Of a DNA stretch of 64,000 bases, positions 8,426 to 17,083 are shown piece after piece. A program made the translations under genes and the position numbers. The first letter of the stretch is position 1, and each line of letters starts with the position of its first letter. This DNA comes from Ktedonobacteria bacterium brp13 (GTDB lineage Bacteria > Chloroflexota > Ktedonobacteria > Ktedonobacterales > Ktedonobacteraceae): the NCBI GenBank assembly GCA_015099395.1, contig AP024096.1, forward strand, positions 1,674,001 to 1,738,000, read 5' to 3'. The notes under the pieces were generated by a model, which saw nothing but the letters and a program-made list of their open reading frames with translations, had not been told where the DNA came from and made no database searches.

Positions 8426-8899
8426 TTATTGCGATTGCTGCGCCTCATTCCCTTGCAAACGCTCGACTCTCAGCAGACCAAAGGTGACTCCCAGAGTAAT
8501 CGGGTTGAAGTATTCATAATACTCCTTGATTTTGCCCTCTTCATTAAAGATGAGGATACAGACAAATGTATTATCGTAGCGTCTTGTGCCGCCTTTCATG
8601 ATATTGTGGGAATCAAAACGCATGATGGCCGTCTGTTTTGTCACATCCACATAGATGTCGTGAATAGGGAAGCTGAGGCTCTCAAACAGTTCAAAGACCC
8701 CTTTCCAATTTTCATAGACTCCCTGTTTGCCGACTATTTTCTCCGGAAATATCCCGGAGCCATAGGGATAGTAGTTGATAGCATCATCAGCCCACAGATC
8801 CATCCAGGCAGAGATATTCTTTTCTTCGAGCAAACGTTGAAAGTCTTTGACGACCTGAATATAATGCTCTTTCTGATTGAGTTGCTGTTGATTTGACAT
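8426..8899 (-). CDS. SnoaL-like / NTF2-fold protein
   Basis: This 157-residue protein has the NTF2-like fold pattern: an N-terminal helix (VVKDFQRLLEEKNISAWMDL) and then WADDAINYYPYG, typical of SnoaL-like ketosteroid-isomerase or polyketide-cyclase relatives. Start 8899 follows AAAAGGAG by seven bases; two earlier in-frame methionine codons have poorer sites. It lies just downstream of a truncated SDR gene, a common partner for this family in small-molecule metabolism. The substrate is unknown. Confidence 0.8.
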   Translation of the reverse strand: MSNQQQLNQKEHYIQVVKDFQRLLEEKNISAWMDLWADDAINYYPYGSGIFPEKIVGKQGVYENWKGVFELFESLSFPIHDIYVDVTKQTAIMRFDSHNIMKGGTRRYDNTFVCILIFNEEGKIKEYYEYFNPITLGVTFGLLRVERLQGNEAQQSQ

Positions 8900-8913
8900 T
8901 CTTTTTCTCCTTT

Positions 8914-9105
8914 TCATTCATCGTTCTTCATAAGGAAGATTCGTTGCCACCCTTCAGGGCCAAGCACAAGATAGTCTCCAGCGACGGGGAGATCACTACC
9001 TGTCATGAACTGAGCTTCGTCAGAAGCCAGGAACACGACCGCATGCCCGATATCTTCCTGGTCGCGGGTGCGTTGTTCATGACGTACCTGCGTCGATAAA
9101 GTCAT
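8914..9105 (-). pseudogene. C-terminal remnant of a short-chain dehydrogenase/reductase
   Basis: The frame encodes EDIGHAVVFLASDEAQFMTG and then SDLPVAGDYLV, the conserved C-terminal segment of classical SDR enzymes. The Rossmann nucleotide-binding half and catalytic Tyr-x3-Lys are absent. Only about 60 residues remain, and no proper start is present. The DNA upstream (9106-9234) shows no SDR similarity, so the rest was deleted. Confidence 0.75.
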
Positions 9106-9234
9106 CTGTCACTGGCTCTCTCTCTTGTTCCGGGCGGTGCAGATCAATCATCCAGTTGATGCTTCTATGATACATGGATGAACAGGAAGGCTTCTTGCGC
9201 ATTCTTGCTCTCGCTATCGAAAACGTGCGCTGTT

Positions 9235-10278
9235 TTAGGACTCCTGCCGATACCTGTACGGAGTCAGGCCCAGTCGGCGTTTAAATGCGTGGGTAAAATG
9301 ACTTTGGTGAGGAAAGCCAACCTCTAACGCGATCTGAGCAAGGGGGAGATCTGTTTCTTTGAGCAGATGCTGCGCAGCCTCAATGCGCTTGTACAGCACA
9401 AATTGGTGGGGGCTTTCTCCTGTGGTTTGCCGAAAGAGGCGTGCAAAGTGATAGGCGCTGAAACCGATCTGTTGTGCCAGGGCTTCCAGGGAGAGATTCT
9501 GGTTGAGATGAGCCTGGATATAGTCCATGATCCGCTTCATTTGCGGGCTCGTGAGTCGAGGCTCAACGTCTTTGATGGAAACGTCTGTTGCCAGGTAATG
9601 GCGCAAGAGGTGAACTGCAAGCATCTGGGCGGCAGTTTCCGCATAGAGTTTTCCCGCAGGTGCAGGAACATGCAATTCCTGTCGCAGCGCCAGTCCCATT
9701 TGAGCAAGCAAAGGGTCCTGAAAGCCCGCACGCTCCACCAGTTCCACACAGGCAGGATCGCGATCCGCAAGCTGGAGAGCAGCGCGAGAAACAAGATCGG
9801 TGCTCACATGGACGTGGAGCGTCTGGATCGGTTGAGAAGAGAGGCTGCTCCAGCGCAACTCGTAGGGCATACCTCCTCCGGGGGTTAAAAACCAGTCTCC
9901 CTCGACGAGGGTAAATGCTTCCCAGGAACCACCCACATCTCGACTTTCGAGGTGGATCGCCCCTCCAGTGACCATGACCAGCGAGACATCAGGAACGGCA
10001 GGAGCAATCACACGCTCAACCACCATTGGCTCATGGTAAGTGCGTACAATGATTCCTTCCCATCCTGCCTGCACGCTCGAAAGAATGGGAGCCGTGGGCG
10101 TATACGTTTCAAAGGCGAGCGTTGATGTGTATTGAGGAATAGCTTGCTTCTCAGACATAGGACTTCTAATGATTCCTTCCCATCCTGCCTGCACGCTCGA
10201 AAGAATGGGAGCCGTGGGCGTATACGTTTCAAAGGCGAGCGTTGATGTGTGTTGAGGAATAGCTTGCTTCTCAGACAT
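9235..10278 (-). CDS. AraC family transcriptional regulator with duplicated N-terminus
   Basis: The 347-residue protein has an N-terminal cupin-like sensing domain and a C-terminal AraC DNA-binding domain. The two helix-turn-helix units are visible as LSLEALAQQIGFSAYHFARL and LAQIALEVGFPHQSHFTHAF. The first 40 residues (starting MSEKQAIPQH) are repeated almost exactly as residues 41-80 because of a 120-bp tandem duplication, which also duplicates the start codon and its weak ribosome site. Translation may therefore begin at 10278 or at 10158, the latter giving 307 residues, the ancestral form. It may regulate the divergent or neighbouring SnoaL/SDR genes. Confidence 0.88.
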   Translation of the reverse strand: MSEKQAIPQHTSTLAFETYTPTAPILSSVQAGWEGIIRSPMSEKQAIPQYTSTLAFETYTPTAPILSSVQAGWEGIIVRTYHEPMVVERVIAPAVPDVSLVMVTGGAIHLESRDVGGSWEAFTLVEGDWFLTPGGGMPYELRWSSLSSQPIQTLHVHVSTDLVSRAALQLADRDPACVELVERAGFQDPLLAQMGLALRQELHVPAPAGKLYAETAAQMLAVHLLRHYLATDVSIKDVEPRLTSPQMKRIMDYIQAHLNQNLSLEALAQQIGFSAYHFARLFRQTTGESPHQFVLYKRIEAAQHLLKETDLPLAQIALEVGFPHQSHFTHAFKRRLGLTPYRYRQES

Positions 10279-10288
10279 AGGACTTCTT
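10049..10288 (-). repeat. 120-bp tandem duplication in AraC gene start
   Basis: 10049-10168 and 10169-10288 are identical at all but one compared position (a G/A difference changing His to Tyr). The unit is a multiple of three, so the frame is kept, and it includes the start codon and upstream bases. Near-identity indicates a recent event. Confidence 0.95.
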
Positions 10289-11154
10289 CTGCTTATGGCA
10301 ATGAATGCAGGTGTGGTGATTACCTTTGACCTGAAAGTTCTCTCCTGAAGGAAGTATAACATATCTGTGGAGAAGAGAGGAAATCTCAAATCTCTCCTGG
10401 TACATTAGGCCTGTCAGTGCGATTCTGACGGAAAAGTACTGTGTACCATATAACTGAGGCTGAGTTTGCTCTTTTTCTTCTTTCCTGCGCCTAAAAGCAG
10501 GCTTTTCTCTCCTCTCCGAAGGCTTTGTCTGAAGTCGCGCATCGAACGTGGCGTGGCGTGTTCCTTGTAACAAGGTGAACGTCTTTAAGTGGAGTACAAG
10601 AGTCTCTAGAGCGGCTTCACACATAAGCTCAGCCTCAGTTATATGGTACGCCGTAGTGCGCCCAATGAGGCCCATGATTGTCTGCGGCAGGGTTTGCCGC
10701 CTCACTCAGGCAAGGTGAGTAAAGCAGCTTCTTACCTTTGACCGAAAGGTACAGGGGGACAGGAGCATGGAGTGAAAAGCCCGTTGAAGTCCTAGCACCA
10801 GGGACCAGAGGGCGGGCAGCTAGGCTATCTATGGTGAAAGCTTGATTGTTTAAAGCCCAGTCACGGTGGATGATACCTATCCTGCGGGAGGGTGTAATTG
10901 CCCGCATCTGACGAGATGAATGAAAGATACAGTCGCATTCATCTAGCCTGCGTCAGAACCAGCCTTCAAGGAGAAGGAAATGACGAACGGGCCACCTATG
11001 GAAGACCGACGATCAGGGGTAACTTGGGGATCGCCTAAACGCTGTAAAGCGCAAGGCGACGGAAGAGTCATAGTACTCAAACGCTCTCCGCAATGGGAGA
11101 GACACGGGGAAGGACTCTAGAGAGTCCGCTTCATTCAAAAGGAGGTTGGCTCGG

Positions 11155-12085
11155 ATGAGCCAAAAGACCATCGCGCGATTGGAGCGCCTACAACAATTGA
11201 ATAGCAATCGACAGTGGATCAATCACGATCTGTACCGACTGATGTATCAGGAAGATCTGTATATCATCGCCTACGAGCGGATCAAGTCCAAACCCGGCAA
11301 TATGACGCCGGGGACAGACGAAGAGACGCTGGATGGCTTCTCCCTCGCGACGATCCGTGAGATCATTCAGGAGATGAGAACCGAACACTTTCGCTTTCGC
11401 CCCGTTCGGCAGCAGTTCATACCGAAGTCGAACGGCAAGATGCGCAAGCTCGGCATTCCCTGCGTGCGGGACAAAGTGGTCCAGGAGGTCATGCATATGA
11501 TCCTCGAAGCCATCTACGACAGCCCTAACGCACCCTACTTTCAGGAAACCAGCCACGGATTTCGGCCACAACGGAGTTGCCACACCGCCCTACGGGAAAT
11601 CCGCACCCACTGGACCGGAGTGAACTGGTATATTGAAGGAGATATCCATGCCTGCTTCGATGAACTCGACCATCAGATCCTAGTCCATATCCTGCGCAAG
11701 AAAATCAAGGATGAGCGCTTTCTCAACCTCATCTGGAAATTGCTGAAAGCAGGATATATGGACTTGCACGGAAGCAAAAAGGAAAGCCTCATCGGTTCCC
11801 CCCAGGGTGGCATCATCAGCCCGATCCTGGCGAATGTGTATCTTCATGAACTCGACGAATATATCGAGAAAATCAAGAAAACACATGAGAAAGGAACCAA
11901 AAAGCGAGACAATCCTGAGTACGTCCGGCTCATCCGAGAGAAGAACCGGCTGGTAGCGCAGGGAGCCACCAAGACCAAGGCGTTTCGAGCCATCATGAAA
12001 CAGATCCGAGCAACCCCTTCCAAGGTGGTCAACGATCCCACATTTTGCAGGATAAAATACCTGAGATATGCGGACGATTGGCTCA
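11155..12085 (+). CDS. ltrA: outer intron reverse transcriptase-maturase, 5' part
   Basis: The start at ATG 11155 follows AAAGGAGG by nine bases. The part encodes RT domains 0 to 5: RFRPVRQQFIPKSNGKMRKL, SHGFRPQRSCHTAL, IEGDIHACFDELDH, SPQGGIISPILANVYL, ending at the catalytic box YLRYADDWL. The inner intron begins in the codon just after this box. Without splicing, the frame reads a few bases into the intron and stops at 12096. With splicing it continues as DWLIGLCGSRATAEEIKE from 14538. The full spliced product is 615 residues. Confidence 0.92.
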
Positions 12086-14537
12086 GTGCGACCTGAAGTC
12101 GCTTGTGTTGAGTGGAGCAAAGGCGCTCCCAGCCTAGTATCCAAGGCTGTCTCCAATCCCTCTCTGCGTCACTGGCAACGGTGAGGTGGAAAGCGAGGGG
12201 TAACGTCCAAGGAAGCTTCGAGCCGAATGAGGCAACCGGGCAAGGGGAAAACTGGAAGGATGAATGCAAATGAACCTTCGATGAGGCTGCGTGACGTCGC
12301 GGTCATCGAAACGGCTAAAACGATGATGAATGGGACAACGGTCCCTGTGGGCTAAGCCATCCCAGGAATGGATACCCAGTCCCCGCAGTAAAGAAGGCAC
12401 TCCTCACCAGTTGTATCTCACACATGCGAAACAGGATAACCCCAATGAAGTCTCAGAGATGGTCGATGCTCTGAGTAAGCCAACCGCAAGGAAAGCCGAA
12501 CTCTTCAGTGGGAAAGGGAGGGATCAAAAAGCGAATGCTGCCAGCCGAAAGGCAACAGGAATTCATAACTGGGCAGATAGGGCCGGAAACGGAGATACCC
12601 ACGCCGAAAGGCGGCTGACGTGATCCTGGTGCATTACCCAAAGAACGATGTAAAGGCTATTTATCAAGGGAAAAGTTCGATGCAAGCCACACGCTTTGCA
12701 AACGGAACCGAGAAGCAGACCGACTGGAACGCGATCAACTGGCGTAAAGCCAATCGGACTGTTCGTAACCTGAGACACCGCATCTTTCGGGCAGCACAAG
12801 AGGGCAACCGGAAACGGGTGCGCTCGCTTCAAAAACTCATGCTGAAAAGCTACTCCAACCGGCTGGTGAGTGTCCGGCGAGTAGCACAGATCAACGCTGG
12901 GAAAAACACGCCCGGGGTGGATAAACTGGTTATCAAAACACCAGCCGCCAGAGGAAGAATGGTCGATACCCTCGCCCACTACACCCTCTGGAAAGCCAAA
13001 CCAGCAAAAAGGGTTTACATCCCCAAAGCCAACAACAAGTTAAGGCCGCTCGGAATCCCCGTCATTCAGGATCGCTGCCTTCAGGCAATGGTCAAGAACG
13101 CCCTGGAACCTTTCTGGGAAGCCAAGTTCGAGGGCACAAGCTACGGATTTCGACCAGGGCGCAGTGGACATGATGCGATCGAGAAAATCTTCGGATTGGC
13201 TCGACCAAACAAGACCAAGAAATGGGTCTTGGACGCAGATATACGCGGCGCCTTCGACCACATCTCACATGAACACTTGCTCCGGGCCATTGGTCCGGTT
13301 CCAGGGATGGAACTCATCAAGCAATGGCTCAAAGCAGGTTATGTCGAAAAAGAGGTCTTCTACGCAACAGAGCAAGGAACGCCCCAGGGCGGCGTCGTGT
13401 CGCCCTTATTGGCCAATATTGCCCTACACGGCATGGAAGAGGCCATTGGGGTCAAATATGACTCCCGAGGCCAACTTACTGGCAAACGGGCAGTCGTGAG
13501 GTATGCAGACGACTTCGTATGCTTTTGTGAAACCAGGGAAGATGCCGAGCGAGTGCAAGGCATCCTGACGGAATGGTTGAGAGAGCGCGGTCTGACCCTC
13601 TCGGAGGAAAAGACGCGGATTGTCCACCTGACTGAAGGGTTTGACTTTCTTGGTTTCAATATTCGGCATTACCCCGCGCCGAAAACCTCACGCACAGGAT
13701 GGAAACTCCTCATTAAACCCAGCAAAGAGTCAGTACAGGAAGTGCGAACGAAGCTCAAAGTTTTGTGGAAAAAAGCCCACGGAACAAACGTCCAAACCGT
13801 CCTGGGGCAATTCAACCCGGTTATTCGGGGATGGGCGAACTACTTTCGCACGGCGGTAGCCAAAGAAATCTTTAGCGGCTTGGACTGCTGGATGTTCTAC
13901 AAAGAAGATCGGTACACCAGGCGCGCACACCCCAAAAAGGCCAAAGACTGGCGGCATCAACACTATTGGGGCCGATTGCATCTCGAACGGAACGATCCCT
14001 GGGTGTTTGGTGACAAACAAACCGGGGCGTATCTGCTCAAATTCAGTTGGTTCCCCATTGAACGACATACGCTGGTCAAAGGGACATCCTCACCCGATGA
14101 TCCCCGCCTGAGGAGTTACTGGATGGAACGGCAGGCGGCGAAAGCCAAGGACCTGACCTTCTCCAAACAAAAGCTCGTCAAAAGGCAACATGGTCGATGT
14201 CCACAATGCGGAGAGTCCCTCTTCAAGGATGAAGAACTCCAGATCCATCACCTCCATGCCCGCGCCGATGGGGGAAAGAATGTCTACAGTAATCTTGTTC
14301 TGGTTCATTTGCTCTGCCATCAGCATATTCACGCCGCGTCGAAACGAGCACTGAGCGATTGCCAGGAGTTCAACAACCGTGACCCGCTGGCGACAAAACG
14401 CAAAGCCGCTCGATACACAAAGCGCAGAGAGGAAGAGAAGCAGTGCTGTACGTGATGTGCTTGAGCCGTGTGCGTTGAGAGGCGCACGCACGGTTCTCAG
14501 GGGGCCGGGGGACAGCAATGTCCTCTGGCTACCCGAC
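12086..14537 (+). mobile_element. inner group II intron nested in RT gene of outer intron
   Basis: The 5' end is GTGCGACC at 12086. The 3' end is CTACCCGAC ending at 14537, after a domain V hairpin (GAGCCGTGTGCG...CGCACGGTTC, 14463-14497) and a domain VI stem. Removing exactly 12086-14537 (2452 bp) fuses the two halves of the outer RT gene in frame, which proves the boundaries. Its ORF is of the chloroplast-like class, different from its host's, so this is not self-insertion. The 12086-12679 stretch is non-coding domain I-IV RNA. Confidence 0.93.
12680..14455 (+). CDS. ltrA: inner intron reverse transcriptase-maturase-HNH endonuclease
   Basis: This 591-residue protein has an RT with SYGFRPGRSGHDAIEKI, QGTPQGGVVSPLLANIALHG and the catalytic YADDF, then the maturase X domain, and a C-terminal HNH nuclease with CPQCGESLF, IHHLHARADGG and CHQHIH as zinc and catalytic residues. 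It looks intact. ATG 12680 is chosen as it begins the conserved N-terminus; an in-frame GTG at 12620 is also possible. It would help splice its own intron and copy it into new DNA sites. Its splicing is needed for the outer maturase to be made. Confidence 0.93.
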   Translation: MQATRFANGTEKQTDWNAINWRKANRTVRNLRHRIFRAAQEGNRKRVRSLQKLMLKSYSNRLVSVRRVAQINAGKNTPGVDKLVIKTPAARGRMVDTLAHYTLWKAKPAKRVYIPKANNKLRPLGIPVIQDRCLQAMVKNALEPFWEAKFEGTSYGFRPGRSGHDAIEKIFGLARPNKTKKWVLDADIRGAFDHISHEHLLRAIGPVPGMELIKQWLKAGYVEKEVFYATEQGTPQGGVVSPLLANIALHGMEEAIGVKYDSRGQLTGKRAVVRYADDFVCFCETREDAERVQGILTEWLRERGLTLSEEKTRIVHLTEGFDFLGFNIRHYPAPKTSRTGWKLLIKPSKESVQEVRTKLKVLWKKAHGTNVQTVLGQFNPVIRGWANYFRTAVAKEIFSGLDCWMFYKEDRYTRRAHPKKAKDWRHQHYWGRLHLERNDPWVFGDKQTGAYLLKFSWFPIERHTLVKGTSSPDDPRLRSYWMERQAAKAKDLTFSKQKLVKRQHGRCPQCGESLFKDEELQIHHLHARADGGKNVYSNLVLVHLLCHQHIHAASKRALSDCQEFNNRDPLATKRKAARYTKRREEEKQCCT

Positions 14538-15454
14538 TCGGCCTGTGCGGGAGTCGCGCCACAGCAGAGGAGATCAAGGAACTGGTGAAAACCTTTCTCC
14601 ACGACCACCTCAAGCTCACTCTTAGCGAAGAGAAAACACGCATTACCCACGCACAAACCGAAGAGGCGTTCTTCCTGGGAACCATCTTGACCATTGGCAA
14701 TGGAGGAGAAGCGAAAGTCGTCCGGCAAAAGACCAGCAAGGGCAAAATGATTCAACGACGAAGCACCGGATGGGCAACCATCATGAAGGCCCCTCTGGAC
14801 AAAGTGCTGAAACGACTCAAGGAACGCGGCTTCTGTACCGGGGAGGGAGAACCGACAGCGAAAGGACTATGGACAGTATTGAATGCAGACCAGATCATCC
14901 AGCTCTACAGCAGCGTCAATCGTGGTCTTCAGAACTACTACCGCTTCGTAGATAACTGGAAACAATGCTCCCGCATTCAATATATCCTGAAATTCTCGCT
15001 GGCAAAGACGCTAGCGCAGAAATACAAGATCTCCGTCCCCCAGGTGTTTCAACGCTTTGGCAAAGACCTCTCACTTCTCATCAAAGGGCAAGGGGGGAAA
15101 GCAGATCGTCAGGTCAGCTTTTACCTCAACCAAGATTGGACGAAAAGCCGACTGGCCTTTCAAGGAGGAAATCAGCACGACCTGGACGTTGTACGAACCC
15201 TGGTCCGTCTCCGAACTCGCTCCAAGCTGGGAAAACCCTGTTGTATCTGCGGCGAAGCACAAAAACAGATTGAGATGCACCATATCCGACATATTCGGAA
15301 GCTGAGCAACAAACGAGTGGCAACAGGCTTCAATCGGCTCCTACGAGCCATGAACCGCAAGCAAGTACCCGTCTGCTCAGACTGTCATTGGAAGATCCAC
15401 CGAGGAGAGTATGATGGCCTCAAGCTCTCCAATCTGGCGTATCTCCCACGCTAA
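14538..15454 (+). CDS. ltrA: outer intron reverse transcriptase-maturase, 3' part
   Basis: This is the continuation of the outer ORF after the inner intron. It holds RT domains 6-7 (TFLHDHLKLTLSEEKTRITH), the maturase domain X (NRGLQNYYRFVDNW), and an HNH domain with CCICGEAQKQIEMHHIRHIR and VPVCSDCHWKIHRG. The frame is uninterrupted to TAA at 15454. It has no start of its own and depends on splicing of the inner intron. Confidence 0.92.
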
Positions 15455-15738
15455 ACAAAGACGGTAGTGGCTCTTGGAGAGCCGGATGCACGGAAACGTG
15501 CAAGTCTCGGTTCGGCGGGGAGGGGTTGGTGTTCCTGAGCAATCAGGACCCGGCCTCTTACCCGACTCTTTTGGTCAGTTTCACACTGACGGGCCAATTC
15601 TCTGAAATTGGCTGAGGTTTGGATTACTCACAGATCAGGTGTTTTTTCGTCAAACGGTCTACTGCCAAGATATCCTTCACAGAGCGCATCTGCGTCAGAG
15701 GCTCATAGTGTTGCCGTTTTCGCCCAGCGTTCCAGATA

Positions 15739-15953
15739 GAGGTAGGACGAGGATCACAGCAAAAATCTATCATAAGGAGTTCCACGCTTCAATCAATCCA
15801 TAAGCTCCACTCCTCACGCTCTCAAAACGTGCATGTAAGGCATGAAAGGCTCATCGTGCTCTGCAATCACCCTGCTTCGGCATCATCAGTATCGACACAG
15901 TGAGAATAGAAAGAAGCTCTGATAGATTTTTGCTGTGATCCTCGTCCTACCTC
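15739..15953. repeat. inverted-repeat element B (215 bp, 34-bp perfect arms)
   Basis: Arms 15739-15772 and 15920-15953 are perfect reverse complements. They share outer GAGGTA and inner GCAAAAATCTATCA with elements A and C. The middle of the arm (GGACGAGGATCACA) differs from A and C but is matched in both arms. The interior has no similarity to the other copies that I can see. Confidence 0.9.
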
Positions 15954-15972
15954 AAATATAGACAACATTATC

Positions 15973-16033
15973 GTAGCCGTAAGACCTCCGAAACGGTGCA
16001 CGCGTTGGCTGGTTTCGGAGGTCTTACGGCTAC
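15973..16033. repeat. 22-bp perfect stem-loop
   Basis: GTAGCCGTAAGACCTCCGAA and its extension at 15973-15994 pairs perfectly with 16012-16033, leaving a 17-base loop. It lies beyond the terminator of the hydrolase gene. It could be a further terminator, a REP-like element or a structured RNA. Confidence 0.8.
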
Positions 16034-16045
16034 ACAGGACACACT

Positions 16046-16081
16046 CAGCGGCCCGCCCGTCGGAGGCAAGGCGGGCCGCTG
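16046..16081 (-). terminator. GC-rich terminator hairpin after hydrolase gene
   Basis: CAGCGGCCCGCC pairs with GGCGGGCCGCTG across a 12-base loop, 12 bases after the stop of the minus-strand hydrolase. No clear T-run follows. Confidence 0.6.
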
Positions 16082-16092
16082 AATAGACTTGA

Positions 16093-17055
16093 TCAGGACA
16101 TGTATTTCTCGAACCACTCCAGCATCGGCTGCGGGCGGCGTTGGAACTCAAGGTAGCCGTCCCAGCGGGCCGTGGTGCCGTAGATCCACTGCAGTTTCTT
16201 CTCGGCGATGGGAATGTTGTCGAATATGGTCTGTACATCGCTCGGCTGCGTCAGCACGTCGTCGTGTACCTGGTAGAGGAACGTAGGGATGCGGACATGC
16301 TTCGCCCACTCCCTCGGGTCTCTGGCTGCGAACCCGAGGCCCGTGCGCAACACGATGCGCTGTTCCAGATCCTTGATGTCGATGCGGTCAGCCGGAACTC
16401 CCGCCAGGGCCAGTCGACGCGGGGCAATGATCTGCGTTGACACGGGTTGGGGTCCGACCAGGCAGCGCACATCGTTGAATGCTTCGGGAAACTGCGTCAT
16501 CGCAGAGAATGTGGAGTTGCAGCCCAGGCAGCGGCTGAAGAGGCCGATCGTCATGTCCCGCGTCTCGTCGCGGCTGCGCACATACTGCAGCGAGCCTACG
16601 ACATCACGCGCCTCAAAGATGCCACCGGACGCGATGCTGCCGTTGGCCGCGCCACTGAAACCGTGGTTGCGCAGGTCATAGGTCAGGACGTTGTATCCGG
16701 CATCATGGAGAATCTTGTAGTCCGGGATGAAGTTGATCTCGAAGCCGTTCCCGCCGGACGCCCACTCCGAGTGCCACGGCTCGAACTGCGTGGGTAGCCC
16801 GGACCGGCTGAAGCCCATCGGGTGATTGGCGATGATCAGCCTGTCGGACCCGGCAGCCGGGATGAACCAGCCCTCCAGCGGGACACCGTCGCGGGACGGA
16901 AAGGTGACGTTCTCGTAGTCGAGACCCTGCTCCGCAGGTGAGTGCATGACCGGTGACCGCCGCAGCTGGCCGAACCCATCGGCAAACCGCTGCAACACGT
17001 CATTGATTTGATCATTGGAGAGCTGAGGCGCTTTGTTTGTTGCAACTTCAGTCAT
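16093..17055 (-). CDS. alpha/beta hydrolase with Cys-type nucleophile elbow
   Basis: This 320-residue protein has the alpha/beta-hydrolase core: LIIANHPMGFSRSG as the oxyanion region, NVLTYDLRNHGFS, and the elbow LFSRCLGCNS, where the nucleophile position of the Sm-x-Nu-x-Sm pattern is Cys, as in dienelactone-hydrolase relatives. YQVHDDVLTQPSD would supply the acid. The usual C-terminal catalytic His is not obvious; TARWDGYLEFQRRP occupies that region. Start 17055 has GAAAGGAC upstream. It is followed by a GC-rich terminator and may share a transcript with the NmrA-like gene upstream. Confidence 0.8.
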   Translation of the reverse strand: MTEVATNKAPQLSNDQINDVLQRFADGFGQLRRSPVMHSPAEQGLDYENVTFPSRDGVPLEGWFIPAAGSDRLIIANHPMGFSRSGLPTQFEPWHSEWASGGNGFEINFIPDYKILHDAGYNVLTYDLRNHGFSGAANGSIASGGIFEARDVVGSLQYVRSRDETRDMTIGLFSRCLGCNSTFSAMTQFPEAFNDVRCLVGPQPVSTQIIAPRRLALAGVPADRIDIKDLEQRIVLRTGLGFAARDPREWAKHVRIPTFLYQVHDDVLTQPSDVQTIFDNIPIAEKKLQWIYGTTARWDGYLEFQRRPQPMLEWFEKYMS

Positions 17056-17083
17056 CTGGTGGTCCTTTCGTTTGCGGTGGTGC

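Larger units (their letters stand above)
10656..15566 (+). mobile_element. outer group II intron (twintron host)
   Basis: The 5' end is GTGCGCCC at 10656. The 3' end is TTACCCGAC ending at 15566, after a domain V hairpin (AGCCGGATGCACGGAAACG near 15480) and a domain VI stem. The boundaries are supported independently because removing this stretch restores the right arm of an inverted repeat. It carries a reverse transcriptase-maturase with an HNH domain, interrupted by a second intron. Without that insert it is 2459 bp, a normal size. The ORF resembles the mitochondrial-like class. The non-coding stretch 10656-11154 is domain I-III RNA. Confidence 0.9.
10408..15595. repeat. inverted-repeat element E split by a group II intron
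   Basis: The left arm 10408-10464 (57 bases) pairs with a right arm made of 10628-10655 joined to 15567-15595 once the intron at 10656-15566 is removed. The rejoined arms match at 47 of 57 positions, including a 22-base perfect block (GTACCATATAACTGAGG...). The junction falls inside the arm, so the intron landed in a pre-existing element of about 277 bp. The arm interior (10465-10627) has no gene. Confidence 0.85.
15596..16092. other. gene-free stretch with repeats and stem-loops
   Basis: Nearly 500 bases without a gene. They include a CCAATT/AATTGG stem right after the intron exon, inverted-repeat element B (15739-15953), a 22-bp perfect stem-loop (15973-16033) and the terminator of the hydrolase gene. 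The phrase GTGTTGCCGTTTT near 15710 recurs near 35415. Confidence 0.6.
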
